DNA from: Manihot esculenta
Taxonomy: Eukaryota > Streptophyta > Magnoliopsida > Malpighiales > Euphorbiaceae
Direction: 5' to 3'
DNA: 64,000 nucleotides
Assembly: GCF_001659605.2 (NCBI RefSeq)
Contig: NC_035173.2
Span: 8,119,769 to 8,183,768 of the forward strand
In this document: piece by piece, positions 12,671-26,500 of the stretch
Layout: each line of letters begins with the position of its first letter
How positions within the stretch are numbered: position 1 is the stretch's first letter
Program-made: the position numbers and the translations under genes
The notes under the pieces: model-generated
What the model was told of the DNA's origin: nothing
What the model saw: the letters and a program-made list of their open reading frames with translations, nothing else
Database searches by the model: none

Positions 12671-15409
12671 ATGCAAACTTCTTTCCCCGTTTCGCCCTCC
12701 AAAATCCCTTCAATTTTCCCATTCAACCATCCCATTTTGCATAATCCAACAGCACCAACAAACCACCATCAACTTCCTCTCCAAACCTATCTCAAAAGAC
12801 CCATAAACTCAACTTCCCTCAAATCCTCCGGTTTTTTATCGGCAATTGGCCGTGCAATCGAGGAAGAAGAGGAGTACAAAAAGGCCCGTGCCTCAGTAAC
12901 CCGTAAAGGAGTCGACTTGGAAGGGTACTCAATCGAGGGAATCTCCATTGGGGGCCAAGAGACCTGTTTAATTATACCGGAATTCAAGTGTGCTTTTGAT
13001 ATTGGGAGATGTCCCACAAGGGCTATTCACCAGAACTTTGTGTTCATTACTCATGCCCACCTTGATCACATTGTGAGATTCTCTACTTGCTGCTTCCCCC
13101 AGTTTTTGGAATAAGTTCATGTTTTGTTTTCAAGAGTAATTTTTGTTTAAACCTTTACATTCTTGTGTTTTTGAGTTTCATTGCATAACAGTTTAATATG
13201 GAGCTTGTATTGTATTGTCTACTCAGGGTGGGCTGCCAATGTATGTGGCTAGTCGTGGTTTGTACAACTTAAAACCCCCTACTATATTTGTGCCCACTTG
13301 CATCAAACAAGACGTTGAGAAGCTTTTTGATATCCACAGGGCCATGGGGCAAGTGGAATTGAATCTTGATTTGGTTGCATTGGATGTGGGTATGTCACTC
13401 ATTTCTTTGGTTTTCTAAGTTGGTTGATTGTGTGTTATCTGAAAGGTTTAAGGTTTATTGTGTGAATTTCTCCTAACCTCAAATTCAGGTGAAACATATG
13501 AATTGAGAAATGATATTGTGGTTCGACCATTTCGGACCCAGCACGTTATACCTAGCCAGGTGCGCTTCATTAAGCTTTTATTTTGTTTCTTCATGATAGA
13601 ATGGTTCAAAATTTGAAACAGAGGGTCGGTCTTCTCCAGGGTTATATTATCTATTCTATTAGAAAAAAGTTGAAGAAGCAGTATATTCATCTCAAAGGGA
13701 AACAGATTGAAAAATTGAAGAAGTCGGGTGTTGAGGTTTGTAATTTCTCCAACAGGGTCTTAATTAATTTTCTGCCTCTAAACATTCTTTCAGCTTTGCA
13801 TTTTCTTTTTTAGATTACAGATATAATATTGTCCCCCGAGGTGGCCTTTACTGGAGATACTACAGCAGAATACATGCTTGATCCACGAAATGCGGATGCA
13901 TTGAGAGCAAAAATTCTCATAACTGAGGTATAGAGGCGTTAAGATTAAGATTCGTGAATTTTAATGTGTGTACTTCTGAACATGGCCTAGCTGACTTCGT
14001 TTTTCATATATCTAACAATTTTCCCAAAATTATTGTGTGTGAAGAAAGAATTAGCTTGCTTCAAGTTTTTAGATTGTAGGTGGTTTGCAACCAAGGGTGT
14101 AATTGGATGTGGGTGATTTAATTCTAATTCTATGAAGTCTTGGATACGTTGAGAAAGAGGATGTTTGAACACTTCCATGGAATATATCCCACTTTTGCTA
14201 GTGTTGTTGACTGTGGCTCTCATGCTTGATCCATTGTTGGATTTCATGTGCCTGATTTAGTTTGTATTTTTCTTCTTTCTTTTCAATCGTCATTGTAAAA
14301 TAACTTAAAAAATACTTTTTGTATGCTAGTAATAATCTGCTGAAGTCATATCTAATGCTGAATTGCTTTTGGCAGGCAACTTTCCTTGATGACGGTTTTA
14401 GCATTGAACATGCACGAAAACATGGCCATACTCATTTGTATGAGGTAGAAGAAGTGCTGATTCTTGTTCTCATTTTACATTTACTTTTAACTGCTTTGAG
14501 GCTTTCACATTACAAAATTCATGAATAATATCGCAATCTTAAGTAGCTTTAACTCTGCAGATTATAAAAAATGCTGAATGGATTCGGAGTAAAGCTGTCC
14601 TTTTGACTCATTTTTCTTCTCGTTACAGTGTGGAGGTATGCGGTAAATTGAATTAATTTAAACAGCTCAAAATAAGTGATGCATTGCAATTAACATTCTG
14701 CTTCAGGGGTTCCCACCTTGTATTTGCATATAAGATTATAGGCCTATCATATGGAAAACCTTGTAAAGACTAAAAAATGGCTATCATAGACTTGCATTTA
14801 CATTTGACGCTGTTGACTTATTATATGAAAATCTGGTTAAAAACTTAAAATTGCATAACTGGTTTGTTTATCACGGATCAAACATAGATGCCTCTTACTA
14901 TAAACATCATAAGCCTCCCCACCTCCACCCGAGAGAGTTAACTTACTGGACATAGACTTCTAGGTTTATCTGAAGTTAACTTCTAGGTTTATCTGAAGTT
15001 GACTTGCTTCAGTTTGATACGTGGATGATATAAAATGAAACTGACCAAAGCCATGGAGAAAAGGAATTGAGTGCTAGAGAAAATCAAATAACTTTGTAGA
15101 CTTCAGAGGATACTAGAGAAAACTTCTAATTTAGTTTAGGAGAAAGTACTGATGCTTAATTCATGTCTTGTTGCAATGTTAAATTACTTGGTTTGCTAAG
15201 AATACCCTTTGTTCAAGCTTATTGCAGATTGTATCATTTGAATCTCACTAGTTGCCGTCTGTCATCTCCAGAGTGATCCTATTAGATTAATAGTTGAAGC
15301 TTGGTTGTGTTAATTGCAGGACATTCATCAAGCTGCATCGAAGTTGCAATCTACGGTGTCAGCAAAGGTTGTTCCTCTAACAGAAGGTTTCAAATCAATG
15401 TACTCATGA
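12671..15409 (+). CDS. TRZ2: Short-form tRNase Z, probably chloroplast (TRZ2-like), 8 exons
   Basis: tRNase Z cuts the 3' trailer from precursor tRNAs. Exons: 12671-13072, 13227-13389, 13489-13559, 13640-13735, 13814-13927, 14376-14444, 14561-14635, 15320-15409, giving 359 residues. The first ~60 residues are rich in S, T, P and N with few acidic residues, as in a plastid transit peptide. The metallo-beta-lactamase motif THAHLDH (His128, His130, Asp132, His133) closes exon 1 and runs into GGLPMY in exon 2. Later family motifs are visible: VRPFRTQHVIPSQ, AFTGDTTAEY (Asp of motif III), ITEATFLDD and LLTHFSSRY. The length is that of a short-form enzyme. All eight exons are intact and in phase. 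Tail-to-tail with mtKAS, 0.68 kb apart between stops. Confidence 0.92.
14960..15003. repeat. Short tandem duplication in tRNase Z intron 7
   Basis: A ~24-bp unit (ACTTCTAGGTTTATCTGAAG and following bases) occurs twice in tandem. It is within the last intron of the gene and has no evident function. Confidence 0.6.
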
Positions 15410-16086
15410 AAACTCACGGTTCATTGTTTATGTCAGGAAATTGTAGAAAAAATGTTCAGTCTTTGTAATTTATTTGTAAAGTATCGGTTCCTTTGCGGCA
15501 TCTTATGGCTACAGCTACAAATGTATCAATGGGATGTGGAATGTTCTAATTTTGGTGGTAAAATATCAGCTGCATATCATACTTAAAAAGGTTAGAAATT
15601 TAAAGGGAGCCTGTATATGGTAGAACAGTTTAGACTTTCAAGCTGTGAAAGGTTGATAATTTTAGGATCCAAACTGTCTGAAACGCTAGTTGGGAGGAAA
15701 AGTCACGTGAATATAAGCATGATGTTGTTCCACAACAATGGTACTCGGTTTCATTGGTAATCCATCTAAAGAGTGAGCTTGTGTAGGTCAAGTAACATTG
15801 CTGAGGCAGAGTTGGCAAGAAATAAGCGTCACGATATCACCTCTGATAAAGGGTAATCTTCATTCAATCGGTTAGTCTCAAAATTTTTTGAATGCCATCC
15901 AATTTTAACATGTACGTAAAGAATGATTTGTGGGCACAAGCTATGACGGCAATCATGTCACTTGATTGGTAACATTCCTAGATACTCTTCTAGATGTTTC
16001 AGTTCAATTGATATTTTGAAGGGCACCCTGCAATTTCATGTCAATAGTCCAGAGCAACAGCATATATGCATGCCGAATCACATCTT
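15410..16086. other. Tail-to-tail intergenic region
   Basis: Contains the 3'UTRs of tRNase Z (+) and mtKAS (-). No other gene seen. Confidence 0.5.
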
Positions 16087-19000
16087 CTACAAGACAGAGG
16101 TGAACAACAGAGATGTATTTGTGCCCCCAAAGCCAAAGGAATTAGACAAGGCTGCTCTCACTGGCATCTCTTTTGAAGCACTTAACGGCACGAACTTGTC
16201 TTTGAATATGGGATCTGGCTTAGCGAGGTTACGAGTCAATGGTGCAATGCCCTGAAACATGGGAAACCTAACAATTATGATTGTGAAAGCTCTAAACTAT
16301 GCAAGTTCCCAAACAACTTGTGCAAAGAAACAATATGTTGGTGCTTTCTCAGTAATGCAGGCTACTGATAAGGGAAGCACAGACAGTATTCCAATTTCAG
16401 CCATGCTGCGAAATAATAGAAGAACATGGTATTACTTAACTAGATATACTACTTCAAAATCTTGTTTGGTAATCCATGCATAGACACTACACATGCATGC
16501 ATGTGTAAAAGTGAGCACATCCATTCCAATTAGGAATTTTATCTTAATCAAGTAGGAAGCAAGTAAATGCAATTGCTTACATGGTGTATGGCTAAAACTG
16601 AGAAAATTGCTTCAACAGAACCAGCTGCTCCAAGGAGATGGCCAACGGCACCCTGAATTTTTTTTTTTCAAAAAAAAAACAAAGCAAGCAGGATTACCAC
16701 ATTCCAACTTTTACTTCATTAAATCAACACAGACAATGCATATATTTGATAAGAGACATGGATGAACATGTAACATATAAGAGAAGCATAGAAGTAATAA
16801 GTGTCTCATAATTGGAGGGAAAGCCTTTTGTAGAGGTTGTTATAGCTGTTGAGGAAGAAGGCAGTTATAACTTCCTCAGCTATAGTATATAAATAAAGGA
16901 GCTGTTATCTACTGGGATATTCTTGAAGATCAATAAGAATTCTCTCAATCTTTCTCAATACTTCTATTCTACCCCTTCACTGTCTCTGTCTCTTTCTCTC
17001 TCTCTCTAATTCTAGATTCTTTCTTCTTGCAGCAGAGTACCCAATCCAGGGTTTCTGCTGACAGGACGTTGTTCTTTTCAAAATTAAACTTGACAAAAAG
17101 TTGCTCACTGGAATGCATACTACTACTACTGCATAGGATTAGATATGTTCTTTTACTCAGATAGCAGAATAAATAAGACGTGAGAGAGAGAAGGGGGAAG
17201 GGAGAAAGACAATGACAGCTAAAGCATCATCATTTGGAACCACCAAGATGGTTTGGAGAGATGGACCATGATAACAACTAAGAAGCATCATTTAGAACCA
17301 TCAAAATGGTTTGGAAGACGTATCCACAGTGAAGAAATTTTTAGTCCTCGACCATCGCATTCATTATTATGATGACATTCCTTAATCAATGACTAATGAA
17401 GCTTGCAAAGTTCCTTCTCCTGTATGTCTAAAACCATGTAACTTCTCTGCATGTGGAAATGCAAAAAAAGGTTGTGAAGACCAATCAACACTGTCATCAG
17501 ACATTAAAGACATGTGGATCAGCCATGTGGATAATGCACAAACTATGACATTTAATTATGTCTACCATATTAAATGACAAACAATCTGTAGAATCAATTA
17601 TGCCAATAAAACTCTATATTGACCATCCTCAAGTTACATGTTAGAACCCTAAAATTTACCTTTGTGGAAGAGAATGTCAAGGCACCTGATGTTGCATGTT
17701 CACAGAATATAGTTTTGATAGCACTGGCTTCCACAGCATCACCTGGATGAGATAATAACGCAACAAAAACCACATATACACAAGTTTCAACACAAGCTTG
17801 GCATTCTCAATACATCTACTCTTACATAGAGAAGTAAAATGGGAAGGACCAACAAGTTTACCCAAAGGAGTAGATGTAGCATGGGCATTTATATAATCCA
17901 CTTGATTAGGATGAAGACCAGACTGCAATTATCGAAGAAACAAGCATGTTAATACAGAACACTAGCTCAATTTGAATGTTTGCATCAGAATTAATAGCAT
18001 TAAAAAGAACTTAATGTACATGCTGCTACCATTAGCAAAGTACAATAGCTAGCCTAACAATTCAAACAATAGGTATCTCCCATTTCATCCTCAGAGGTGT
18101 TTGATGCAACATATATACAACTAACTTTTCAGCAATCAAGCTCAATAATTAATCTTAGACAAACAAAAGATAGTACCACTAATGGTTTCCTCACCTGCTT
18201 TAAGGCACGAGTCATGGCCAAAACAGCTCCTCTTCCATCAGTATGCGGTTGAGTAATGTGATATGCATCACCTAAACAGAAGCATTGTCTTTGAAATGAA
18301 AGAATTACACAAAATGGAAACAGAATATTTATAAATTTATGCTTCTGACAAGCAACCTGACATCCCATATCCCCGAACCTCTGCATAAATTTTGGCTCCC
18401 CGTTCTCTTGCATGCTCAAGTTCCTTGATAAGATAAAAGCAAGAAAAGACATCAACTTGACAGTGGTACTAGAAATGCAAGGTTAAGTTCAACAAGGACA
18501 TGTCTCAACTTACTTCTAATACAACAACGCCGGAACCTTCACCTATCCTGATCTCAAAGCATATGTTAGATGGTAATAATAGCAAAAGTGAATGACAAAC
18601 TCGAAAAAATATATCTGTTACAAAGGTGTGCTCACACAAATCCATCTCGATCACAATCAAAAGGTCGAGAAGCTTCCAGGGGCATAGAATTGTATTTTGT
18701 AGTCAAAGCCCTTGACCTGGAATTGAACATGAAATGGCTATCAGCTATGTATAATAACATGCAATATGAACCCTAGAGCCACTACAAATGGGGCCAAGTG
18801 AAAGTCCATCATGAAGACATCATTAAATGCAAATCAATGTTCTCTACAGATCAAGTAACTGACTGTGGCATAATGGTGATGATAGTACAAAATTTTTACA
18901 CCATATCATACCACAAACTGATGGATGGACAACAAAAAAAGCCTCATTAAAAAATCATTTGTGGTTGTAGTTTCTTTCTATTGGTCACACTAATAGTTGT

Positions 19001-22000
19001 GTCCTGAAGCAATTAATAGCTATGTTCTTGAGAAGGGATATCTTGAGAGTGGAGAAAGTACTATTCTTTAATATTTTCATGGACATTACTCTAGAAAAAT
19101 AAGATATCATCAAGTGAATATGATAGCATTTTCTAGGTAAATTGCTACAGTATGGCAACAATTCATGCCACCTCCTTGATGGATGGACATTAAAATGGAG
19201 CCTAAATGAGTGTTTGTTTCCAAAAATTCTCTTCCTGTAGTTTCCAACTTTAAGAATAAAAGTGTCAAAGCACAAAAAAAAAAAATGCTATTGTTCTGTC
19301 AAAGCAGGGTGCAGAGAAGGACATCTAAGTAGCCTCTTCCAAAATGATAAAGTAGTGAGTCTCAAACATCAATCTTGCAATCATTTGGTTGGATCCAGAT
19401 TTTAATATTGCACTATAAGGTTCATTTCAAGATGATGGGAGCTTGTAACCTAGATGCATTTAATACAAGAAGTTTCAGCATATAAAGCTGAAATCCAGGC
19501 AGCAAGAGATATGGTTAAACTTAGAAACAGGATGCCACTTTTATTTGAGAATTTCCCAATTATAAAAATGTTAGGCTCTATTTGGGGAAGTGTGTATGTT
19601 AAATCAAAGTGAATATGGATTTGTATTTTAAGATAAAAATCACATATAATGTCAAACATAATCTCAAATTCAATTACTCATTTGTTCTTATATCAAATTT
19701 AGACACTCATTCATTTCAAATCATCATCTATCCAAATGAACCCTTAGGGAAATATCAACATCAAGGAATTCTTGCCATCTCAAAAGAAAAAAAGAAAATT
19801 AAAAAAGAAAAGAAAAATCAAGGAATTGTACCAATTAGGGACAAGGTGACAAAAGGTCATTATAGCTTTCCATTAACTGCTGAACAACTACCAGAGGCTA
19901 ACTTTGAGTTCCTAAATCACGTCAATATTTTCACTTCAAAAGAAAGAGATGATGACGCAGCAGAATAAAATATATTATCGTCTCCATGCAGCAACATTGA
20001 AGAAATGATTGACTGTCACATTATTTACATGTTACGACTACCTCCTTCACCAGATTAGTACTTTTAGCAAGTTTTCAAGAGAAAAAGTGAATCGCTTCAG
20101 AATAGAATTCTCAGTAAGGCAGTTTGCTTTCTGATACGCCATATCATTTCATCATATAACAACCTGCAAAATCCTGCTATTGACAAAGCATCTATGCTGG
20201 ACTCTGTGCCTCCAGCCACCATAACATCCGAGTCTCCAAATTGAATCATCCTAGCAGCATCACCAATGGAATGTGCCCCAGTAGCACAAGCAGTAACAGC
20301 AGCATGGTTTGGTCCCTATATCCAAAAGAAAGGCTAGACCATGTAGGAATATGTCACTGTTGATATAAATGATAATGTGCTTCAAGAGGCTGAAGAAATG
20401 TTTTTGGCCACAGAGAAATTGAATGGTGAAATAATACATGGAAATTTATAGAGAAAAACAATCTTTTTTTATTGTTCATACACTTTAGTTCACACTCTAG
20501 TCCACTCAATTTTTTTTCTTTTTTCTATCAAACAATCTAAGCTTTCATAGCAACAATTGGAAGAGTGGATCACCATAGTGTGTCACCTACACATTTTGCA
20601 GCTCAAAAGCTTCATTTTCATGAGTTATCCAAGGGCTACCACCTTTGAAGAGATGAGTTACAGCTCAATAATTTTTTAGGAGAACATTAATGAGGCTAAA
20701 GGGCTAAATATCCATACCTTCATCTTATGTCAACTATGTAAAGAATAATGGAAATGGTAATTATACACACCTGAAATCCATATTTCATACTCACGTGACC
20801 AGATGCCATGTTGATCAATATCCGTGGTATAAAAAATGGACTAAGCCGACGAAGTCTCTGCATTGAAAGAGTCCAGGTAAGAAGGTAAAATGTTCCTCTA
20901 GTGCTTGGGTGATTGATTCACAAGCCAATTCAGAAAACCATGATGAGTTAATGATTATTGCAAGAAAGGTGAGGTAAAAAGTTAGTGATGGAAATAAATT
21001 ATTAACAAAAGAACTTCTTTATTCCTTGAACATATTAAAGGAGGATAATAAGTTCACCTTCTCACAAATCATTTGTGAAGCATCCAGTATATCAGTGATA
21101 CTTCCAATTCCCCCGCCAATAGAGACACCCTGGTATTCTTCATGTTAAAGAAAATATGCATCATCAAAGAATTGAAACTATGTATGCCATTACATGCTAG
21201 CCACAGATAACAATGGGTTACCGTTCTTTCCTTCTGCTCCTGTTCGTCGGGTACCCACTTTGCATCTTTTAAAGCTTCATCAGCAGCACATAGTGCATAG
21301 CCTATAAACCTTGAAATCGATCGATGTTCCTGAGAAACACAAATTGTAATGGTACATTTGATACTGAACATGGCAGAGCGGAGCACGGTACTACATAAAG
21401 AATTAGCAAACAGTAAGACAAGCTAACCGCCGTGACAGGATTAAGATTGTACACAAAACTAGTTCTTTAGTAATTCAAAAAGAAAAAAGAAAGCGAAAAA
21501 AAATCAAATTACAATAGCATTTGTTGCCGTATTCCCAAAATGAACCCGATTGATATGAATTCATATACCTTAGAATTAAGCCATAATTCCTCATTAAATT
21601 CACCAGGGCCAGTTCCACAGGGCACAATTGCGGCAACTTTAGAGGTCAGCTGTTCGAATGTGTACAACTGAGTTTCCTTATCGAAATTATTCATTTTGAG
21701 ATCATCAGGTGTTATTGCTCTTATTCCACATTTTCCCTCAATCAACCGCCGCCATGTCGCATCCACCCCGCAACCCAAAGGGGTCACCATGCCTAGGCCT
21801 GAAACAGAAACTCCCCAGTTACATAAATATCATTACACAAGCACGAATATGTATGCAGGGGGGCTTTCTGTTACCGGTGACGACCACTCTGCGGGGAGTG
21901 ATTGGAGGAGGAGGATCAAAGAGTGGACAGGAAGAAGAAGATAAGTAACGAATGAAATGAAAGCGAGAAGGGGATGATAATCTACGCCAAGAAGAAGAGA

Positions 22001-22007
22001 CTGCCAT
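16087..22007 (-). CDS. Mitochondrial 3-oxoacyl-ACP synthase (mtKAS), 14 exons
   Basis: This beta-ketoacyl-ACP synthase elongates acyl chains in mitochondrial type II fatty-acid synthesis, the source of octanoyl-ACP for lipoate. Exons, 5' to 3': 21875-22007, 21569-21798, 21222-21329, 21058-21129, 20771-20857, 20164-20315, 18636-18716, 18514-18547, 18357-18423, 18195-18271, 17862-17922, 17660-17742, 16581-16652, 16087-16251; 473 residues. The N-terminus ([18 protein letters not shown]) is a typical Arg/Ser-rich mitochondrial presequence. Catalytic residues are present: Cys220 in TACATGAHS, His361 in [11 protein letters not shown], Lys395 and His400 in [24 protein letters not shown] near the C-terminus is also conserved. 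One exon is only 34 nt. Introns hold an LTR relic and a Tourist-like MITE. Head-to-head with IBR5. Confidence 0.93.
16800..17080 (+). mobile_element. Copia-type LTR relic in mtKAS intron 12
   Basis: The block runs from TGTCTCATAATTGGAGGG through a TATA-like TATATAAATAAAGGAG (near 16885), a CT-rich leader and ends near GGGTTTCTGCTGACAGG, an arrangement typical of plant Ty1/copia LTR 3' halves. No coding part and no target duplication are seen, so it is a solo or truncated LTR. It lies on the strand opposite to the host gene. Confidence 0.45.
17221..17314. repeat. Imperfect direct repeat in mtKAS intron 12
   Basis: A segment beginning AAGCATCATCATTTGGAACC at about 17221 recurs at about 17282 with several changes and a 3-bp deletion. 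It is a local duplication of about 60-bp period with no assigned function. Confidence 0.55.
19574..19743. mobile_element. Tourist-like (PIF/Harbinger) MITE in mtKAS intron 6
   Basis: A 170-bp non-coding element with ends GGCTCTATTTGG and, reverse-complemented from the right, GGGTTCATTTGG. It is flanked on both sides by TTA (19571-19573 and 19744-19746), the target duplication of PIF/Harbinger elements. It sits in the intron between mtKAS exons 6 and 7. Confidence 0.65.
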
Positions 22008-23507
22008 GGGTATTTCTGAGTTCTGCTTCAGACTTTCAGTACAAGAGCTTGAGCTTTGCTGCTCCGGAGAGACGCAAAATAGAAGCTACTTTTGCCCCGC
22101 TCTTGTTAATCTTATTACGAAAAGCAGTGTTATTAAATCCCCAATTTTTTTTTTAATTATCTAAATATCATTATTCATTTCCTTTATTATACTTTATTTT
22201 ATTTTATTTTCAAAAATTTCTTATTAATTATTATTATTTTAAATACATATTTAAATATTTTTTTAATATTTAATAAAATTTAAATTTTTTAAAATAAATA
22301 TAATTACAAAATTTAGAAAAAAAATTAACTTTTTTAATATATATAAAAAAATAATAAAAATAGACCTGTTTTAATATATTAACTTTTTAAATTAAATTGT
22401 CAATTATATTATATAAGAATGAAAAAAAATATATATAAATAGACCTTTATATAGGAATGAAGAAAATAAAATATGAGCAGTCAAATTTTATTTATCAAAA
22501 AATTTAAGTTTGACTATTTTGAATTCAGATGTATATTTAAATTTTTATTTTTTTAATAACAGTAAAATATTATTATATGGAAATATTTATTTATCTCTCG
22601 AAAAATAATCAAGAGATTAAATATAAATAAATTTAAGTTTAATTTTTTTAGCAAATCAGTCAAGATAAATTAAATTTTTATTAAATTAAATTTCAAATAA
22701 TTTTATAATAATTAAATTTATTTATACTTTTAACAGATTTTATTTTAAATTAACACATTTAAAACTAAGTAATTTTAATTGCACAAAATATATTTATAAG
22801 TTAATTCGTCAAATATTTATAATTTCAAATTTTATTTATTTATTAAACGATTAAAAAAATAAAGTAAAATTTAAAAAAAAATTGACTAAATCGAATATTT
22901 CATCGATATTTTTATTTTTTTAGTAGGAATTGCTATTCAAGGTAAATTACATATTTTCAGATTTTAATAATCGGGTTGTCCCCAATTTTTAATCTACCCA
23001 AGAACATGGGTACGGTCAAAATAAGCAGTTCTACTACACAAAACAACAAAGAGTCGCTTGCAAATCCAGAAATGGTTAGATTCCAAATTTCTAAAAGAAA
23101 AAAATGGTAAATTAAAAAAAAGAAAAGAAACGCTCAAGAAAAAGCAATGTCTTTTAAAAGGATGTTAGAACTGTTTGATTCTATGAAATTATCATCATCA
23201 TCATCATCACTTTCACATATACCCATCATCCAAGAACACCGCAATCTTCTAGTATTTCTTTAAGATTCTCTCCATTAATAGCTACTTCTACTCCTCCTAC
23301 AATCCATTTTCCCAACCAACCCACATCTATAAATACCCATTCTCTCCCTCTCTCTCTCTTTCTCTCTTTATCTTTGCCAGCTTTCTTGCATCCATCGCTC
23401 AAATCTTCAATTTTTGGTCATTCCAGTCAATCTTTGTCTGTTCCTCGATTCCTTGGTTTTCAATTTCTTCGTATCTTGAGTGGGTTCTTGATTTTCTGAT
23501 TGGTTGG
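22008..23507. other. Divergent promoter region of mtKAS and IBR5
   Basis: Head-to-head spacer of 1.5 kb. The first ~130 bp carry the mtKAS leader. About 22140-22960 is AT-rich with nothing recognisable. An (ATC)n run lies near 23190-23207. Confidence 0.5.
23328..23371 (+). promoter_or_regulatory. IBR5 TATA box and CT-rich leader
   Basis: TATAAATA at 23328-23335 is followed by a CT-dinucleotide-rich tract (about 23341-23371), an arrangement common at plant core promoters. It lies 173 bp upstream of the IBR5 start codon. Transcription probably starts near 23360 (inferred). Confidence 0.6.
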
Positions 23508-26500
23508 ATGATGAGGAAGAGGGAGCGAGAGAACCCATGTGGGGTTTGTGGCCACTATCACAAGTACGAAGAAGGGGAAGTTTGTGGGATTTGTGGACAC
23601 CGGATGCCGGAATCTGCTCAGAAATCTCCGCTGCATGTTCGTGCTTTCCCTTCTGAGATCCTGCCGGAGTTCCTCTATTTGGGAAGTTACGATAACGCAT
23701 CTCGCTCTGAGCTTCTCAAAGCCCAGGGGATTTCTCGCGTTCTCAATGTATACTGCTCCTAAACTTCTTATGCTCGGTTTGATTTTGGTTTTGTTCATTG
23801 AAAGTTATAATTTTTTTAATATTGTTACTTGCTACTCTGCTTAATTGTAGACTTGTCATTACTGGGTACTTTGTTCTGCTGTTTATCAATCTTTAGCTTA
23901 TTTAGTTTTTTGGTAATTAAACTCTAATGACTAGGGCACAGGCTAGGAACAAAGCAAACTGGGGAAATAAAGTTGAAACCGTGATGTTTTCATTGGATTG
24001 GATCAATTAGCTTTGGAGAGGGGTGGATCATGCTATTCTAGTGTTGTATGTTGAAGGACACTAGTGTTCTATAGCTATGAGGATGTGCAGGTTGAATGGA
24101 ATGGGTGCTTAGAGGTTTAAAAAAAGGGCAGTTTCATGAGAGGATGGCATAAAGGAAGTTGATGTTCGCATCAATTGACTATGGAAGACAAGGACAATCG
24201 AGTTCCAGCATCTATCTATCTGTGATTTGTTGAGTAGCATCCATGGTTATTTGGAATTCCAGTCATGTTTTCATTCAGTGAGATTTTGTCCATGTGACTG
24301 TGGTTTTTTATATTCTCATACTTGTCCATTGGTGTTTAACATTGTTTTTATGATGGATTCAATTGGATTTTTGGTTTCCACCCACAGAAAAAAAGCACCA
24401 TGCTTTTGCTTCAATTTATCTGCTATAGGCAAAAAGATCTGTTTTATAGAAAGGGTGATGTGTATCGAGAGAACAATGTGTAGTGAACTGATTTAGGATG
24501 TGTTTTCTGGCGTATAAGTTAGGGATCAAACTAGCCAATTCTTTCCTTCTGTTTTACTTGTAAGAACAATCACTGATTTCTTTGCACTAGATCTAAGTAA
24601 ATACTAATGAAGAAATTTTTTGGGAGGAAAAGGGGAAAGAACTAATATGATGTTAGTGTTTTTTTTTTCTTTGGTTCTTTTGCAATCTCAAATATGTCAT
24701 ACTTCCTCACTTCAATCTGTCTCTGTGAAATTCTAGTATGAAAATTATATTTTTATGGCTTATCAATTTCATGATTGCCTGTTGCTTATGTGAAATTAGT
24801 AATTCAGTTAGGAAAAACAGGAGGTATGCCATATTCATATTCATTATCAGTTGCTTTGTCTGTATGTAGACAGTACCGGCTTGTCAAAATCTTTACAAGA
24901 ATTCTTTCACCTATCATTGCCTCCAAGATGACAAAACCTTACAATTTGATGATGCAAATCAATTTTTAGGTGAGTATACTATTGTGAATTTTATTTGTTA
25001 CTTTACATCCTCCAACCCCTCCCCCAGTTCTCCCAACAAAAAAAGAAAGAAAAATAAAAGGTTGATCAGACAGCACGGATCTCCTGCATATTTCTCTCCT
25101 TGTTTCTTGTTTGAAAATTGATATTTGCAATGTACTAAAAAATACTGGAAAATAATTTTCAATTTGATGATTGCTATTGCAATTTCAATAGAATGGTAGC
25201 CATCCATGAATTAAAATGATTTTTCTTATTTGAAGAGTTCATGCTAAATAAAGGTGTCCCTAATGTGTGAAGGTCATTTATCATAGAAGCTCTCCCCTGT
25301 TTTTTTTTTTTTTTTGTTTTTTTGTTTTTTTGGCTGTTCCTCCTTCCCTATTGTAGAAAGAATATACTCACACTTTGAATCCCATTACCACTTGGTCACA
25401 AAAGAGCAACTGTACCAATGTGCCAATGCTTCTTCTCAGAATCCATACATAATAGTTGTTTGAATAATTTTCTCATAATCAACATTCCTTCCTTGATAAT
25501 CATAAACAAGTTTGGTTCAGCTTAAGTGGGACTTGTTTACATATTATTACTGCCAACTATTACTTTCTCACTGTGCTTTGAGCCTAAATTGTTTGCATTT
25601 TTGCAGAGCAATGTGAGAAGGAGAAGGTTCGTGTTCTTGTGCACTGCATGTCAGGAAAAAATAGGTAGAATGTTGTAGAATATTCCTGCAAATTGTGCTC
25701 CTCAGTCCCTGTTTCTTCTTTTAAAAGCACTAAAAATGTGCATATGATCTATTTTTTTCTGCATGTATGGTCATCTACAACTCTGGACATATATTGGGAA
25801 ATGATTGTGGTATTTTTAGTTTTTTGCTTGGGAGAATGGTAACCATGTTCTTTTTACAGGTCTCCTGCTATTGTGATAGCTTACCTGATGAAGTCTAGGG
25901 GATGGAGGCTTGCACAAAGTTACCAGTGGGTGAAAGAGCGCAGACCATCTGTTGACTTAAGCCAAGGTATGTACGTCATGATACTGATCTACTTGTATGT
26001 TGTGGAAGAAATCATCTATATCATATTGTTAATACTCAATATAATTTAGGTAATTTATGATTCCAGTTAGGGGAGTGCAACTGAACCGAAAATCGAACAG
26101 GAATTTATTATTAACTGAACCAAACCGTAATATTAAAGGAACCAAACTAATCCAAATCGAAATATCTCTGTCTGGTCCTGTTCGGTTCGGTTTAATCAAT
26201 TTGAGCCAATATAAATTAAATATTAAAGATCATATAAAAGTAGTAAGAACTGATGGCCATGGTACATTCTCCAAAGCCATGGAAACGGACAACAATGCAA
26301 GCCAAAAACTTAATAGTATCAGATCCATGTCCCATTACCAGGGAAAGGGATGGCAGCAAAAAGCATCAAGCCAAGCCACTTAAACTCCTCCATTGATGTT
26401 GTGGATGCAATTTGGAGACTGGAGGCATGATGGTGTAGACGCACAACCTGGAGACTCTAGACAATGTGTCTATTCAAATGAGGAAGAATAAAGAATGAAA

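Noticed and set aside
21696..21948. Plus-strand frames opposite mtKAS exons 1-2
   Set aside because: Shadows of the real minus-strand exons.
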